Of a DNA stretch of 64,000 nucleotides, positions 8,441 to 16,550 are shown piece by piece. The DNA is from Flavobacteriales bacterium. GTDB taxonomy: Bacteria; Bacteroidota; Bacteroidia; Flavobacteriales_G; Salibacteraceae. Each line of letters begins with the position of its first letter. Positions within the stretch are counted from its first letter, which is position 1. The DNA lies in the NCBI GenBank assembly GCA_013204105.1, contig JABMOM010000029.1, positions 93,359 through 157,358 of the forward strand. The letters are read 5' to 3'. Under the pieces are notes generated by a model. It made no database searches. It saw nothing but the letters and a program-made list of their open reading frames with translations, and was not told where the DNA came from. A program made the position numbers and the translations under genes.

Positions 8441-8493
8441 GCCGAACGAAGTGCATTAAGAAACTGGTGGAATTTTGGATTATGCCGAACGAA
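8441..8493 (+). repeat. Direct repeat flanking a degenerate cassette element
   Basis: GCCGAACGAA occurs twice, at 8441-8450 and 8484-8493. Between them GTGCATTAAGAAACTGG (8451-8467) resembles the CTGCATTAAAACGCAGG core of repeat A. This could be a decayed boundary between the SRPBCC and PaiB-like genes. The inner stem no longer pairs well. A small hairpin (CGTAC/GTACG) lies just upstream near 8416-8433. Confidence 0.3.
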
Positions 8494-8517
8494 TAAGAAA
8501 ATATAAAATATCAACCA

Positions 8518-9156
8518 GTGTATAATCTTCCAAGGCATAAAGAACAAGATAAACAGGTAATCAATGCATTTATTGAGAAGTATCCTTTTGCCTTTCTAAC
8601 CGGGTGTGATGCAGAGAATAGACCTATTGCAACACAAGTACCACTCTTTTTTGAAAACGTGGAAGGACGAAAAGTACTTCGGGGACATATAATGAAAGGT
8701 ACGGACCACCATAAAGCATTTTTGCAAAATGACAATGTACTTGCCGTTTTTACTGGTAAGCACACGTATGTGAGCGGCACTTGGTATAGTAATCCATATA
8801 CACCGTCCACTTGGAACTATATGAGCGTGCACGTAAAAGGAATTGTTAGGTTCGTAAAAAGCGTTGAATTGGAAGATATTCTTAGAAAGACTTCACTATA
8901 TTTTGAAGGCAGGAACGAGCAATCAACAACTGTTTTTGACAATTTACCATTGGCTTTCAAACAAAGGGCACTGGAATTGATCGTAGGTTTCGAGGTTGAA
9001 ATAAATGAGATTGATACAGTATTCAAACTCAGTCAAGACCGAGACGCGGAAAGTTATCAGAATATCATTATGAAACTAAAAGAACAAGACGAAAGTGGGC
9101 GTGTGATTGCCGATGAAATGGAAAAAAGAGAGAAAGACCTGTTCTCTAACAAATAG
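8518..9156 (+). CDS. PaiB-like FMN-binding protein
   Basis: This is a 212-residue protein of the PaiB/FMN-binding split-barrel family, described in Bacillus as a negative regulator of sporulation and protease genes and elsewhere as a flavin-binding oxidoreductase-like fold. Recognisable pieces are LRGHIMKGTDHH, AVFTGKHTYVSGTWY and STWNYMSVHVKG, which together are highly typical of the family. The start is GTG at 8518 and no upstream in-frame ATG gives a better start. It is soluble, with no signal peptide. It lies between a degenerate repeat and repeat C. The 200 bp that follow hold a short Cys-containing reading frame (9107-9337) that I do not call as a gene. Confidence 0.85.
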   Translation: MYNLPRHKEQDKQVINAFIEKYPFAFLTGCDAENRPIATQVPLFFENVEGRKVLRGHIMKGTDHHKAFLQNDNVLAVFTGKHTYVSGTWYSNPYTPSTWNYMSVHVKGIVRFVKSVELEDILRKTSLYFEGRNEQSTTVFDNLPLAFKQRALELIVGFEVEINEIDTVFKLSQDRDAESYQNIIMKLKEQDESGRVIADEMEKREKDLFSNK

Positions 9157-9312
9157 CAATCATCTGACATTTAGAGGTTGGAAACACCCCCCAACAACGA
9201 ATTGGGGAAATCAATGTGCAATGCAAGCTGCCAATGACTTTTTCAATAATCCAATTGAAAGACCGAAACCAGACTGTTTTAAACAAAAAAAAGCCCTGTA
9301 TTTAAAACTAAA

Positions 9313-9352
9313 TAAAACCTGCATTAAAACGCAATAAAACCAAACCACTGTG
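9313..9352 (+). repeat. Cassette-bounding structured repeat, copy C
   Basis: AAAACC is followed by TGC-ATTAAAAC-GCA at 9320-9333, then ATAAAACCAAACCACTGTGC. It is shorter than copies A and D by about four bases in the 5' arm. The stem is three pairs and the loop is identical to copies A and D. The downstream gene begins 11 bp later at 9364, the tightest spacing in the array. Confidence 0.55.
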
Positions 9353-9363
9353 CTTAACTATAA

Positions 9364-10791
9364 ATGAAAATATTGCTTACCGGTTCTTCCGGGTATATAG
9401 GAAAAAGATTGCTCCCTGTTTTGGTTGAGGCCGGACATGAGGTGATTTGTTGTGTTCGGGATATTAAGAGATTCAACCCTCCACAATCCATAAGCCACAA
9501 AATTTCAGTGATCGAAATTGACCTATTGGATGAGAAATCTCTCATGCGCATACCGGATGATATTGATGGGGCGTACTATTTGGTTCATTCAATGTCATCT
9601 TCTAGTGACTATAAATCGCTTGAAAAAACATCTGCAATTAACTTTAGAAATGCACTTGAAAAAACCAAGGTTAAGCATGTAATTTATTTAAGTGGCATTA
9701 TAAACGAATCAGAACTTTCTAAGCATTTAAGTTCTAGGAAAGATGTAGAAATTGAGCTTGGCAAGGGCTCCTATAACTTCACCACGTTAAGGGCAGGAAT
9801 AATCATAGGGTCTGGCAGCGCCTCCTTTGAAATCATCAGAGACTTAGTCGAAAAGCTGCCCATTATGATTACTCCTAAATGGCTAAAAACCAAATGTCAA
9901 CCCATTGGAATTAAAGATGTTATAGCGTTTCTTTCGAAATCTCTGTCCAATTCTGAAACATACAATCAAAACTTTGACATCGGAGGTCCGAATGTATTGA
10001 CCTACAAGGAAATGCTTTTAGGTTTTGCGGATAGCCGAAATCTAAAACGAAGCATTTGGGTTGTTCCTATCATGACGCCAAGGCTCTCTTCCTATTGGTT
10101 GTATTTCGTCACCTCAACTTCCTACACACTTGCCGTGTCTCTGGTCAATAGCATGAAGATCGAAGTAGTATGTCGTGATAATAGAATTAACTCAATCCTT
10201 AAACAGGAGCCTATTGGCTATAAGGAATCATTGCAAAGAGCCTTTAAGACCATTGAGGATAACGCGATCATATCCAGCTGGAAAGATTCATATTCAAGCA
10301 GCGGAATCAATTTTAATGTTTCCGAATTCATTGAGGTCCCAACCTACGGGTGCTTTGTTGACAAGAGAATAAGTCCGATCGATAGTCATGAAACATGTCT
10401 GAATAAAATATGGAGTATCGGAGGGAAGACAGGTTGGTATTATGCTAATTGGCTATGGCGATTAAGAGGGATTATGGACAAGTTGGCAGGTGGCGTTGGA
10501 CTTAGGAGAGGAAGAACAAATCCTGCTTCCATCAATGCAGGCGATGCTGTGGATTTTTGGAGAGTACTATACGCTGACAAAGCCGAAGGTCGATTGCTTT
10601 TGTTTGCGGAAATGAAACTTCCCGGTGAAGCCTGGCTCGAATTCAAAATAGAGGGTGATCAGCTTAAACAGACCGCAACATTTAGACCCCTAGGCCTTCT
10701 TGGGAGATTATACTGGTACGCTGTATTGCCATTTCACGGCATAATATTCAAAGGAATGTTAGCATCATTGACTAAACACGACAAAACCTAG
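9364..10791 (+). CDS. SDR-family NAD(P)-binding protein with DUF2867 domain
   Basis: This is a 475-residue fusion. The N-terminal 300 or so residues form an atypical short-chain dehydrogenase domain with G7xxG10xxG13 in LTGSSGYIG and a YYLVHSMSSS segment. The C-terminal 150 or so residues match DUF2867, recognised by WLWRLRGIMDKLAGGVGLRRG, DAVDFWRV and ATFRPLGLLGRLYWYAVLPFH. This two-domain architecture is common in bacteria but its substrate is not settled. The stop codon TAG at 10789-10791 lies inside repeat D, as expected if the repeat belongs to the cassette's 3' end. The gene has no signal peptide. Confidence 0.85.
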   Translation: MKILLTGSSGYIGKRLLPVLVEAGHEVICCVRDIKRFNPPQSISHKISVIEIDLLDEKSLMRIPDDIDGAYYLVHSMSSSSDYKSLEKTSAINFRNALEKTKVKHVIYLSGIINESELSKHLSSRKDVEIELGKGSYNFTTLRAGIIIGSGSASFEIIRDLVEKLPIMITPKWLKTKCQPIGIKDVIAFLSKSLSNSETYNQNFDIGGPNVLTYKEMLLGFADSRNLKRSIWVVPIMTPRLSSYWLYFVTSTSYTLAVSLVNSMKIEVVCRDNRINSILKQEPIGYKESLQRAFKTIEDNAIISSWKDSYSSSGINFNVSEFIEVPTYGCFVDKRISPIDSHETCLNKIWSIGGKTGWYYANWLWRLRGIMDKLAGGVGLRRGRTNPASINAGDAVDFWRVLYADKAEGRLLLFAEMKLPGEAWLEFKIEGDQLKQTATFRPLGLLGRLYWYAVLPFHGIIFKGMLASLTKHDKT

Positions 10792-10828
10792 ACCGCATTA
10801 AAACACAGTTTAACCAAATCGTTAGGGA
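10783..10828 (+). repeat. Cassette-bounding structured repeat, copy D (right end)
   Basis: AAAACCTAGACCGC then ATTAAAAC (10797-10804) then ACAGTTTAACCAAATCGTTAGGG. It aligns with copy A over about 40 bases. The inner 3 bp stem is weakened (CGC against ACA), but GAC/GTT arms can still pair around a larger loop. GTTAGGG differs from the GTTRRRY consensus only in the last base. It is the last copy I find on the right. Confidence 0.55.
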
Positions 10829-10932
10829 TCAAAGCCAGTTCCGACATTTTTGTTGTTATCGTTTCAGCCATCGGAATTTTTTTGGTATTTGCCGGGGGGA
10901 AATGGTTTTTGCATTGGAAAGAAAATGAATAG
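10825..10932 (+). pseudogene. 3' remnant of a membrane-protein gene cut at repeat D
   Basis: From the end of repeat D an open frame runs to TAG at 10930-10932. It reads as a charged turn, then one clear membrane helix (IFVVIVSAIGIFLVFAGG) and a short basic/acidic tail ending HWKENE. No start codon or N-terminal part is present; the preceding in-frame stop is the SDR gene's own. This looks like the C-terminal end of a membrane protein whose upstream part was lost when the cassette block was formed. The family is not recognisable from 35 residues. Confidence 0.5.
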
Positions 10933-11105
10933 GGAACAAGGATTAGAGCACGATAGCACTGGCTTGGATTTCATACACTGCCCCCTATTCGATAATCAGA
11001 AGTAAATCTTTTTAGCAAAAGCGTGATACAGATGATTTTCCTCTATTCATTTGCGCAATATTTGAATGACAATTGAATACAGCTACGAAGGGTCTTGAAG
11101 TGCAC

Positions 11106-11789
11106 ATGCTGCCTCAACCTGACGACAACACTTGCGGGCCGACCAGCCTTCACGCAGTGTATAACTACCACAACCTTCATCTATCTCTCGACGAGGTAAT
11201 CACAGGAATTGACCGAGTTGGCAATGGCGGCACTTTGGCCGTTTACCTTGGGGTTGATGCCTTGAAAAGAGGCTTTGACGCGACCATCTATACGTTCAAC
11301 TTAAGGATGTTTGACCCTTCTTGGTTTGGTCTTTCGAATTCCCAAATGCGAGACAAGATTAAAGCCCAACTCAAGCATAAGCGGAAAAAGGAACTCAGAG
11401 ATATGGGTAACGCATACATTGAATTTCTTGCGCTTGGCGGTCAACTAAAGATGGAAGACCTAACCACTACGCTGATTCAATCGTTTCTGGATGAAGGCAC
11501 ACCCGTATTAACAGGACTTTCAGCCACTTATCTATATCATTCGCAACGAGAATACGCCAATGACGAAGGACAATCCATCTATGACGATCTGAAGGGTGAG
11601 CCAATGGGCCACTTTGTAGTTTTAATGGGACGGTCAGAAAATGGAGATATTTTAGTCGCTGACCCCTACAAGGGAAACCCAATCAGCTCAAACAATTATT
11701 ACAAGGTCTCTCCTACCCGTCTCATCCATTCAATCTTGCTCGGTATTGTAACCTATGATGCTAACTTGCTAATCATTACACCCAAATGA
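11106..11789 (+). CDS. C39-like cysteine peptidase
   Basis: This is a 227-residue papain-like protein of the Peptidase_C39 type. C10 in QPDDNTCGPTSLHAV is the likely nucleophile, H169 in GHFVVLMG the general base and D186 in VADPYKG the third member, matching the C39 order Cys-His-Asp. It has no membrane or ABC domains, unlike bacteriocin-exporter C39 proteins. A TTG 33 bp upstream would extend it by 11 residues; I prefer the ATG because the Cys motif then sits at the usual N-terminal distance. The stop overlaps the next gene by 4 bp. It probably cleaves, trims or transfers an amide made by the two ligases downstream; this is inference from context. Confidence 0.8.
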   Translation: MLPQPDDNTCGPTSLHAVYNYHNLHLSLDEVITGIDRVGNGGTLAVYLGVDALKRGFDATIYTFNLRMFDPSWFGLSNSQMRDKIKAQLKHKRKKELRDMGNAYIEFLALGGQLKMEDLTTTLIQSFLDEGTPVLTGLSATYLYHSQREYANDEGQSIYDDLKGEPMGHFVVLMGRSENGDILVADPYKGNPISSNNYYKVSPTRLIHSILLGIVTYDANLLIITPK

Positions 11790-13249
11790 AGAAAATTGTC
11801 GTAGTCGGAAATCCTGCCCAGTGGCATATTGATGTTGAAAATTGTGTTGTCATCTCATCCAAAGAGTATTTGACGAATCCGAGTTGGGCTGGCGAAAGGA
11901 ATGCGCGGGTATTCAATATGTCCAACGAATACCGATATCAATCCAAGGGATACTATGTGTCACTTATGGCAGAAGCTCGCGGACACAAACCAATTCCAAA
12001 CGTTAAAAACATCCAAGACATCAAAGCGACAGAGATTGTCAAGAGTATATCAGATGAATTGGATGAACTCATCCAAAGGAGCTTCAAAGACATCAAATCC
12101 AGCGAGTTTGTTTTGAGTATTTATTTTGGGAAAAATCTCGCCAAACAATATGATAAGCTGAGCCGCGAGCTGCATCGTTTGTTTCGATCTCCCTTTATGC
12201 GCGCTCGCTTTTCATACAATGGCAAGAAATGGGTGATTTCAGGCCTAAAAACCATTCCCTTCAAGGAAATACCCGATCAGCATACCGACTTTGTGTGGGA
12301 ATCTGCCACTGAATTCTTTCAACGACGTCGATTCACAGAACGCAAAGAGCTGCCCTATCAATTTGACTTAGCCATACTGGTCAATCCTGATGAAAAAGCT
12401 CCTCCATCTGATAAGAAAGCACTCCAAAAGTTTCAGGAAGCAGCGGAGAAGTTGGGGATGTATGTTGAGATGATTACAAAGGATGATTATTCTCGATTGG
12501 CCGAATTCGACGCCCTGTTTATTCGAGAAACCACGTCTGTCAATCACTACACCTACAAATTTGCAAGACGGGCGCAAAGCGAGGGCATGGCCGTTATTGA
12601 TGACCCGGACTCCATTCTAAAATGTGCCAACAAAGTGTTCCTCGCAGAATTGCTGAACCTCAATAAAATCCCAATGCCCAAAACGATTATCGTTCATCAA
12701 GACAATAAAAATGAAGTGGTTGAATCACTGGGATTCCCTTGTGTATTAAAGCTACCAGACTCGTCGTTTTCACAGGGAGTGTCAAAAGCCAAAAACTTAG
12801 GGGAATACCAAGAGAAAATTGCGGCATTACTTTCAGAATCAGACCTTGTAATTGCCCAGGAATTCATGCCGAGCGACTATGATTGGCGCGTCGGCGTTTT
12901 AGAGAATCGCATCATATATGCTTGCAAATACTACATGGCCAAAGACCATTGGCAGATCTATAACTGGGATAGCAAGAATAAGGGCGACATCCAAGGTAAC
13001 TTCGATACCCTTCCCATTGAGGATGTTCCCCCAGCCATTATTGAATTGGCTTTAAAGTCGACTGCGCTTATTGGCGACGGGCTTTATGGCGTTGATATCA
13101 AAGAGACCGCGGGCAATGTGGTGGTTATTGAGATCAACGACAATCCGAATATCGACAGCGGTGTGGAAGATCGAGAAGCCGGAATCGAGCTCTATAGTTG
13201 GATCATAGCGAGTCTAAAACGTCGTATTCAAGTACAATTAAAACAATGA
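11786..13249 (+). CDS. RimK-type ATP-grasp ligase with N-terminal RLAN-like domain
   Basis: This is a 487-residue ATP-grasp enzyme, a class that joins a carboxylate to an amine using ATP. The first 200 or so residues look like the RimK-like N-terminal (RLAN) domain. The ATP-grasp core follows, with PCVLKLPDSSFSQGVSKA as the nucleotide-binding loop, IAQEFMPSDYDWRVGV, and the metal ligands E449 and N451 in VIEINDNPNID. Length fits the RLAN-RimK subgroup rather than plain RimK (about 300 residues). It overlaps its neighbours by 4 bp on both sides, so the four genes are co-translated. The amino-acid substrates are unknown. Confidence 0.85.
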   Translation: MKKIVVVGNPAQWHIDVENCVVISSKEYLTNPSWAGERNARVFNMSNEYRYQSKGYYVSLMAEARGHKPIPNVKNIQDIKATEIVKSISDELDELIQRSFKDIKSSEFVLSIYFGKNLAKQYDKLSRELHRLFRSPFMRARFSYNGKKWVISGLKTIPFKEIPDQHTDFVWESATEFFQRRRFTERKELPYQFDLAILVNPDEKAPPSDKKALQKFQEAAEKLGMYVEMITKDDYSRLAEFDALFIRETTSVNHYTYKFARRAQSEGMAVIDDPDSILKCANKVFLAELLNLNKIPMPKTIIVHQDNKNEVVESLGFPCVLKLPDSSFSQGVSKAKNLGEYQEKIAALLSESDLVIAQEFMPSDYDWRVGVLENRIIYACKYYMAKDHWQIYNWDSKNKGDIQGNFDTLPIEDVPPAIIELALKSTALIGDGLYGVDIKETAGNVVVIEINDNPNIDSGVEDREAGIELYSWIIASLKRRIQVQLKQ

Positions 13250-14469
13250 GCTATCATCTTTTTGACGTTTATGGAGTAGAATTGGAATACATGATCGTGG
13301 ACCAAACGACTCGAAAAATTCGTCCGATCGCCGATCAAATTTTCAAAGAAGCCACAGGGAGTTACATTGCAGATTATGAAAACGGTAATGTTGCTTGGAG
13401 CAATGAACTCGTTTCGCATGTCGTAGAAATTAAAACCAACGGCCCTGCTTCGACCATGAATGGTTTGGGAACAGATTTTCACCAGAATGTTTTAAAAATC
13501 AATTCCATTCTAGAAAAGCACAACGCGGTTTTGATGCCTGGTGGTGCCCATCCGACCGTAGATCCGCTCACTGAAACGCAAATCTGGCCTCACGAACACA
13601 ACGAGGTATATGCGTTGTATAACAGAGTCTTCAATTGCAAAGGCCATGGCTGGAGTAACCTGCAGAGTACCCACATCAACTTACCCTTTACCGGAGATGA
13701 GGAATTTAAACGACTGCATGCCGCCATTCGGATACTGCTGCCTTTCATTCCAGCACTTTCAGCCAGCACCCCCTTTTTCGATGGAAAATTCAGTGGCTTC
13801 AAGAATATGCGCCTAGAATATTATCGAAAGAATCAAGCAAAGATTCCCATCATAGCCGGCTTAGTGATACCCGAGCGTGTATTCAGCAAAGCGGACTACT
13901 ATCAGACTATTTTTAACCCCATCAATCTAGCCATTAAACCCTATGACAGCGAGGGAATTCTAGACCACCACTTCTTGAATAGCCGAGGTGCCATTGCCCG
14001 ATTTGACCGGGGTGCCATTGAAATTCGAATCATTGATATTCAAGAATGTCCAAAAATGGACATTGCAATTCTCAACCTGATTGTTGCCGTCTTGAAACAT
14101 CTTTGCGCTTTGCCTGAAAAGGAACAAAAGGTGATGCAAAGGCAATCTGAGCAGCTGCTTTCTTCTCACTTCTTAAAGGTGATAAAAGAGGGTGAAGATG
14201 CCTTGATAGACTATCCAGAATTGAATGAAATCTTAGGTCTACCGATCGGCGAGCTCTTAGCCAAGGAGATTTGGGAAAGTTTGCTGAATCAACATCAGGA
14301 AGCAATGGATGAGAACTGTGTGAATTTGGTGGGTAGTATTCTGACGCACGGGACCTTAGCCTCAAGAATGGTCAAGTTCTGTGGGACCCATCCTACCCTG
14401 CCCCAAATTGACCTTCTGAATCAAAGGCTGATCACCTCGCTCGCGAACAACGAAATGTTTACGGCATGA
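13246..14469 (+). CDS. GCS2-family carboxylate-amine ligase
   Basis: This is a 407-residue protein of the glutamate-cysteine ligase family 2 (YbdK-like) fold. Typical parts are YGVELEYMIVD at the N-terminus, an NLQSTHINLPF segment with a metal or nucleotide histidine, and RGAIEIRIIDIQECP near the C-terminus. It would form a gamma-glutamyl-type or similar amide bond using ATP. The start is the ATG at 13246, giving an ATGA overlap with the ATP-grasp gene; a longer frame from 13198 adds only shadow sequence. The stop overlaps the next gene by 4 bp. Whether it acts before or after the ATP-grasp enzyme cannot be read from sequence. Confidence 0.85.
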   Translation: MSYHLFDVYGVELEYMIVDQTTRKIRPIADQIFKEATGSYIADYENGNVAWSNELVSHVVEIKTNGPASTMNGLGTDFHQNVLKINSILEKHNAVLMPGGAHPTVDPLTETQIWPHEHNEVYALYNRVFNCKGHGWSNLQSTHINLPFTGDEEFKRLHAAIRILLPFIPALSASTPFFDGKFSGFKNMRLEYYRKNQAKIPIIAGLVIPERVFSKADYYQTIFNPINLAIKPYDSEGILDHHFLNSRGAIARFDRGAIEIRIIDIQECPKMDIAILNLIVAVLKHLCALPEKEQKVMQRQSEQLLSSHFLKVIKEGEDALIDYPELNEILGLPIGELLAKEIWESLLNQHQEAMDENCVNLVGSILTHGTLASRMVKFCGTHPTLPQIDLLNQRLITSLANNEMFTA

Positions 14470-15140
14470 AACTCGTTTTGAGCTGCGAGCACTTCGACAA
14501 TAAATTGCCAAAGCAATTTGCAGGACTATTTGGCACCAATCCATCCATTCAAGCCTCACATCGGGCTTACGACATCGGAGCTGCTTTGCTCTTTGGTTCG
14601 CTCACACCTCTTTCCGATCATCATTTTACCTATGCCTATTCAAGGCTTTTGATTGAACCCAATCGTTCACTGCATCATCCAAGACTTTTCTCTGAGTTTT
14701 CTAAAACCCTTAGTCTAGATCAGAAAAGTGAGCTGATTGAAAAATTCTATAAACCCTACAGGAATCAAGTGGAGGCCTGCATAGGTAAAGTCATCGAATC
14801 GTCAGATTCAGTTTTGCACCTATCAGTGCACAGCTTCTCTCCTGACTTGAATGGCGAAGATCGAAACGCAGAAATCGGCTTGCTGTATGATCCGTCTCGA
14901 AGCTCAGAGAAGGAGTTTGCCAGGCGCTTTAAAAGGGCCATCATGACCCTAGCTCCACATCTGAAGGTGCGGTATAACTATCCCTATTTAGGGAAAGCAG
15001 ACGGATTCACTACTCACCTGCGAAAATCGTTTCCCAATGCGTACAGTGGAATAGAATTGGAGGTGCGGAATGATGTCCTATCCACTGAAACTTGCGTCAG
15101 CATTCATAAGGCATTGAAGCAGGTAAAAGCTGCATTCTAA
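14466..15140 (+). CDS. N-formylglutamate amidohydrolase-like hydrolase
   Basis: This is a 224-residue protein of the N-formylglutamate amidohydrolase (FGase) family. Family signatures are LSCEHFDNKLP near the start (H9 a probable zinc ligand), HRAYDIGA, and HLSVHSFSP with further possible zinc ligands. Classical FGases act in histidine degradation, but no hut gene is nearby. Here the gene is the last of four coupled genes with two amide ligases, so it more likely removes an acyl or amide group from the ligases' product. It is slightly shorter than typical HutG. The stop is followed by a 57 bp gap before the helicase gene. Confidence 0.82.
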   Translation: MKLVLSCEHFDNKLPKQFAGLFGTNPSIQASHRAYDIGAALLFGSLTPLSDHHFTYAYSRLLIEPNRSLHHPRLFSEFSKTLSLDQKSELIEKFYKPYRNQVEACIGKVIESSDSVLHLSVHSFSPDLNGEDRNAEIGLLYDPSRSSEKEFARRFKRAIMTLAPHLKVRYNYPYLGKADGFTTHLRKSFPNAYSGIELEVRNDVLSTETCVSIHKALKQVKAAF

Positions 15141-15197
15141 GCCTCAGCTGAAGATAGATTTGAACCGAAAGAATGTCACCTAACACTATCTTGCGGC

Positions 15198-16550
15198 ATG
15201 AGCACGTTCGAAGACTTTAAGATCAAGAAGCAATTACTCAGCGCAATTGCTGAGTTAGGCTTTGAGAAACCAACTCCCATTCAAGAAGCTTCCTACTCCA
15301 CTATCCTCGCTGGTCGTGACTTTGTAGGGATTGCGCAAACGGGTACCGGTAAAACCATTGCTTACCTGCTGCCTATCCTCCAAGATTTGAAATTTTCAGA
15401 CCAACCCCAACCAAGGGTCTTGATCTTGGTTCCAACGCGAGAACTGGTGATCCAAATCGTCAAGGAAATCGAAAAGCTGACCCCCTACATTAACTTGAGG
15501 GTGACGGGAGTCTATGGAGGTACCAACATCAACACACAAAAAAAGGCCGTTGCAGAAGGTCTAGATATCATCGTTGGCACTCCGAGACGGCTTTATGACC
15601 TTGCGCTTACCAACGTGTTGCGCCTCAACTCCATCAAAAAACTCGTGATTGACGAAGTCGATATCATGCTTGACTTCGGGTATAAAACGCAGTTAAAAAA
15701 CATCTTTGATCACTTGCCGGAAAAACGGCAAACCATTCTCTTTTCTGCTACGATGACCACCTATGTGGATGAAATGATCGATGGCTTTCTGGTGAATCCG
15801 ATCAAAGAGACCATTTCTATCAGCGGTACGCCCTTGGATAGTATCCGGCAGGAATCGTACGCTGTTCCTAATTTTTACACCAAGGTCAACTTGTTGAACC
15901 ACCTTTTGAAGGATAAAGCAGTCTATGGCAATGTTTTGATTTTCGTTGCAACCAAGGTCAACGCAGATCGACTCGCAGAAACATTGGATTTTAAACATGA
16001 GATCTCTGTCATACACTCGAGTAAAGAGCAAAATCACCGGACCCATTCTATTCAAAAATTCGTCGACGGCACGAGTAGGATTCTCATCGCCACAGATGTG
16101 ATTGCCCGCGGCATCGACATAGAAAAAATTGCTGCGGTCATCAGTTTTGACACTCCCCTCTACCCCGAAAACTACATCCACCGCATCGGGCGAACCGGAA
16201 GAGCCGGGCAAGAAGGAAGGTCTATCCTTTTATACAACGAAAAGGAAGTTGCGTTGAAGCAAGATATTGAACGCCTGATGCAATACGATATTCCGCTCAG
16301 TCCATTTCCGGAAGAGGTGAAGATGAGTTCCCAACTCACCCCTGAGGAAAAACCCAAACCCTTGGTGCCAGAAGAACCGTCTGCTAAAGATGCAAAGAGC
16401 CAAGTGGGGGCTTCTTTTCACGAAAAGTCGGCCAAGAACAGCAAGGTGAAAGCGGAAAAAAAGAGTTACAAAACGATCTTAAAAGAGCGCTACAAAAAAC
16501 CACTCCGACGTGGCGACAAGATTCAGAATATGAAGAAGAAAAAGAAGTGA
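15198..16550 (+). CDS. DEAD-box-type ATP-dependent RNA helicase
   Basis: This is a 450-residue superfamily 2 RNA helicase. All core motifs are visible: the Q motif KPTPIQEA, Walker A AQTGTGKT, PTRELVIQ, motif II as DEVD (residues 152-155) instead of DEAD, SAT in LFSATMTT, ATDVIARGID and HRIGRTGRAGQEG. A basic low-complexity tail (about residues 375-450), rich in Lys and Glu, probably adds RNA affinity. It acts in the cytoplasm in RNA remodelling, such as ribosome assembly or cold adaptation. The start ATG at 15198 is the only one before the Q motif. The DEVD variant is known in some family members and should keep ATPase activity. Confidence 0.92.
   Translation: MSTFEDFKIKKQLLSAIAELGFEKPTPIQEASYSTILAGRDFVGIAQTGTGKTIAYLLPILQDLKFSDQPQPRVLILVPTRELVIQIVKEIEKLTPYINLRVTGVYGGTNINTQKKAVAEGLDIIVGTPRRLYDLALTNVLRLNSIKKLVIDEVDIMLDFGYKTQLKNIFDHLPEKRQTILFSATMTTYVDEMIDGFLVNPIKETISISGTPLDSIRQESYAVPNFYTKVNLLNHLLKDKAVYGNVLIFVATKVNADRLAETLDFKHEISVIHSSKEQNHRTHSIQKFVDGTSRILIATDVIARGIDIEKIAAVISFDTPLYPENYIHRIGRTGRAGQEGRSILLYNEKEVALKQDIERLMQYDIPLSPFPEEVKMSSQLTPEEKPKPLVPEEPSAKDAKSQVGASFHEKSAKNSKVKAEKKSYKTILKERYKKPLRRGDKIQNMKKKKK

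Noticed and set aside
8281..8496. 71-codon ORF overlapping the SRPBCC gene end.
   Set aside because: Starts inside the real gene in another frame and shows no domain; it includes the degenerate repeat.
9107..9337. 76-codon ORF after the PaiB-like gene with some protein-like stretches.
   Set aside because: It begins inside the real gene and runs into repeat C; the middle part has no independent start I would trust.
15693..16211. Long minus-strand ORF (172 codons) inside the helicase gene.
   Set aside because: Antisense shadow of a gene with complete helicase motifs; its translation has no recognisable features.
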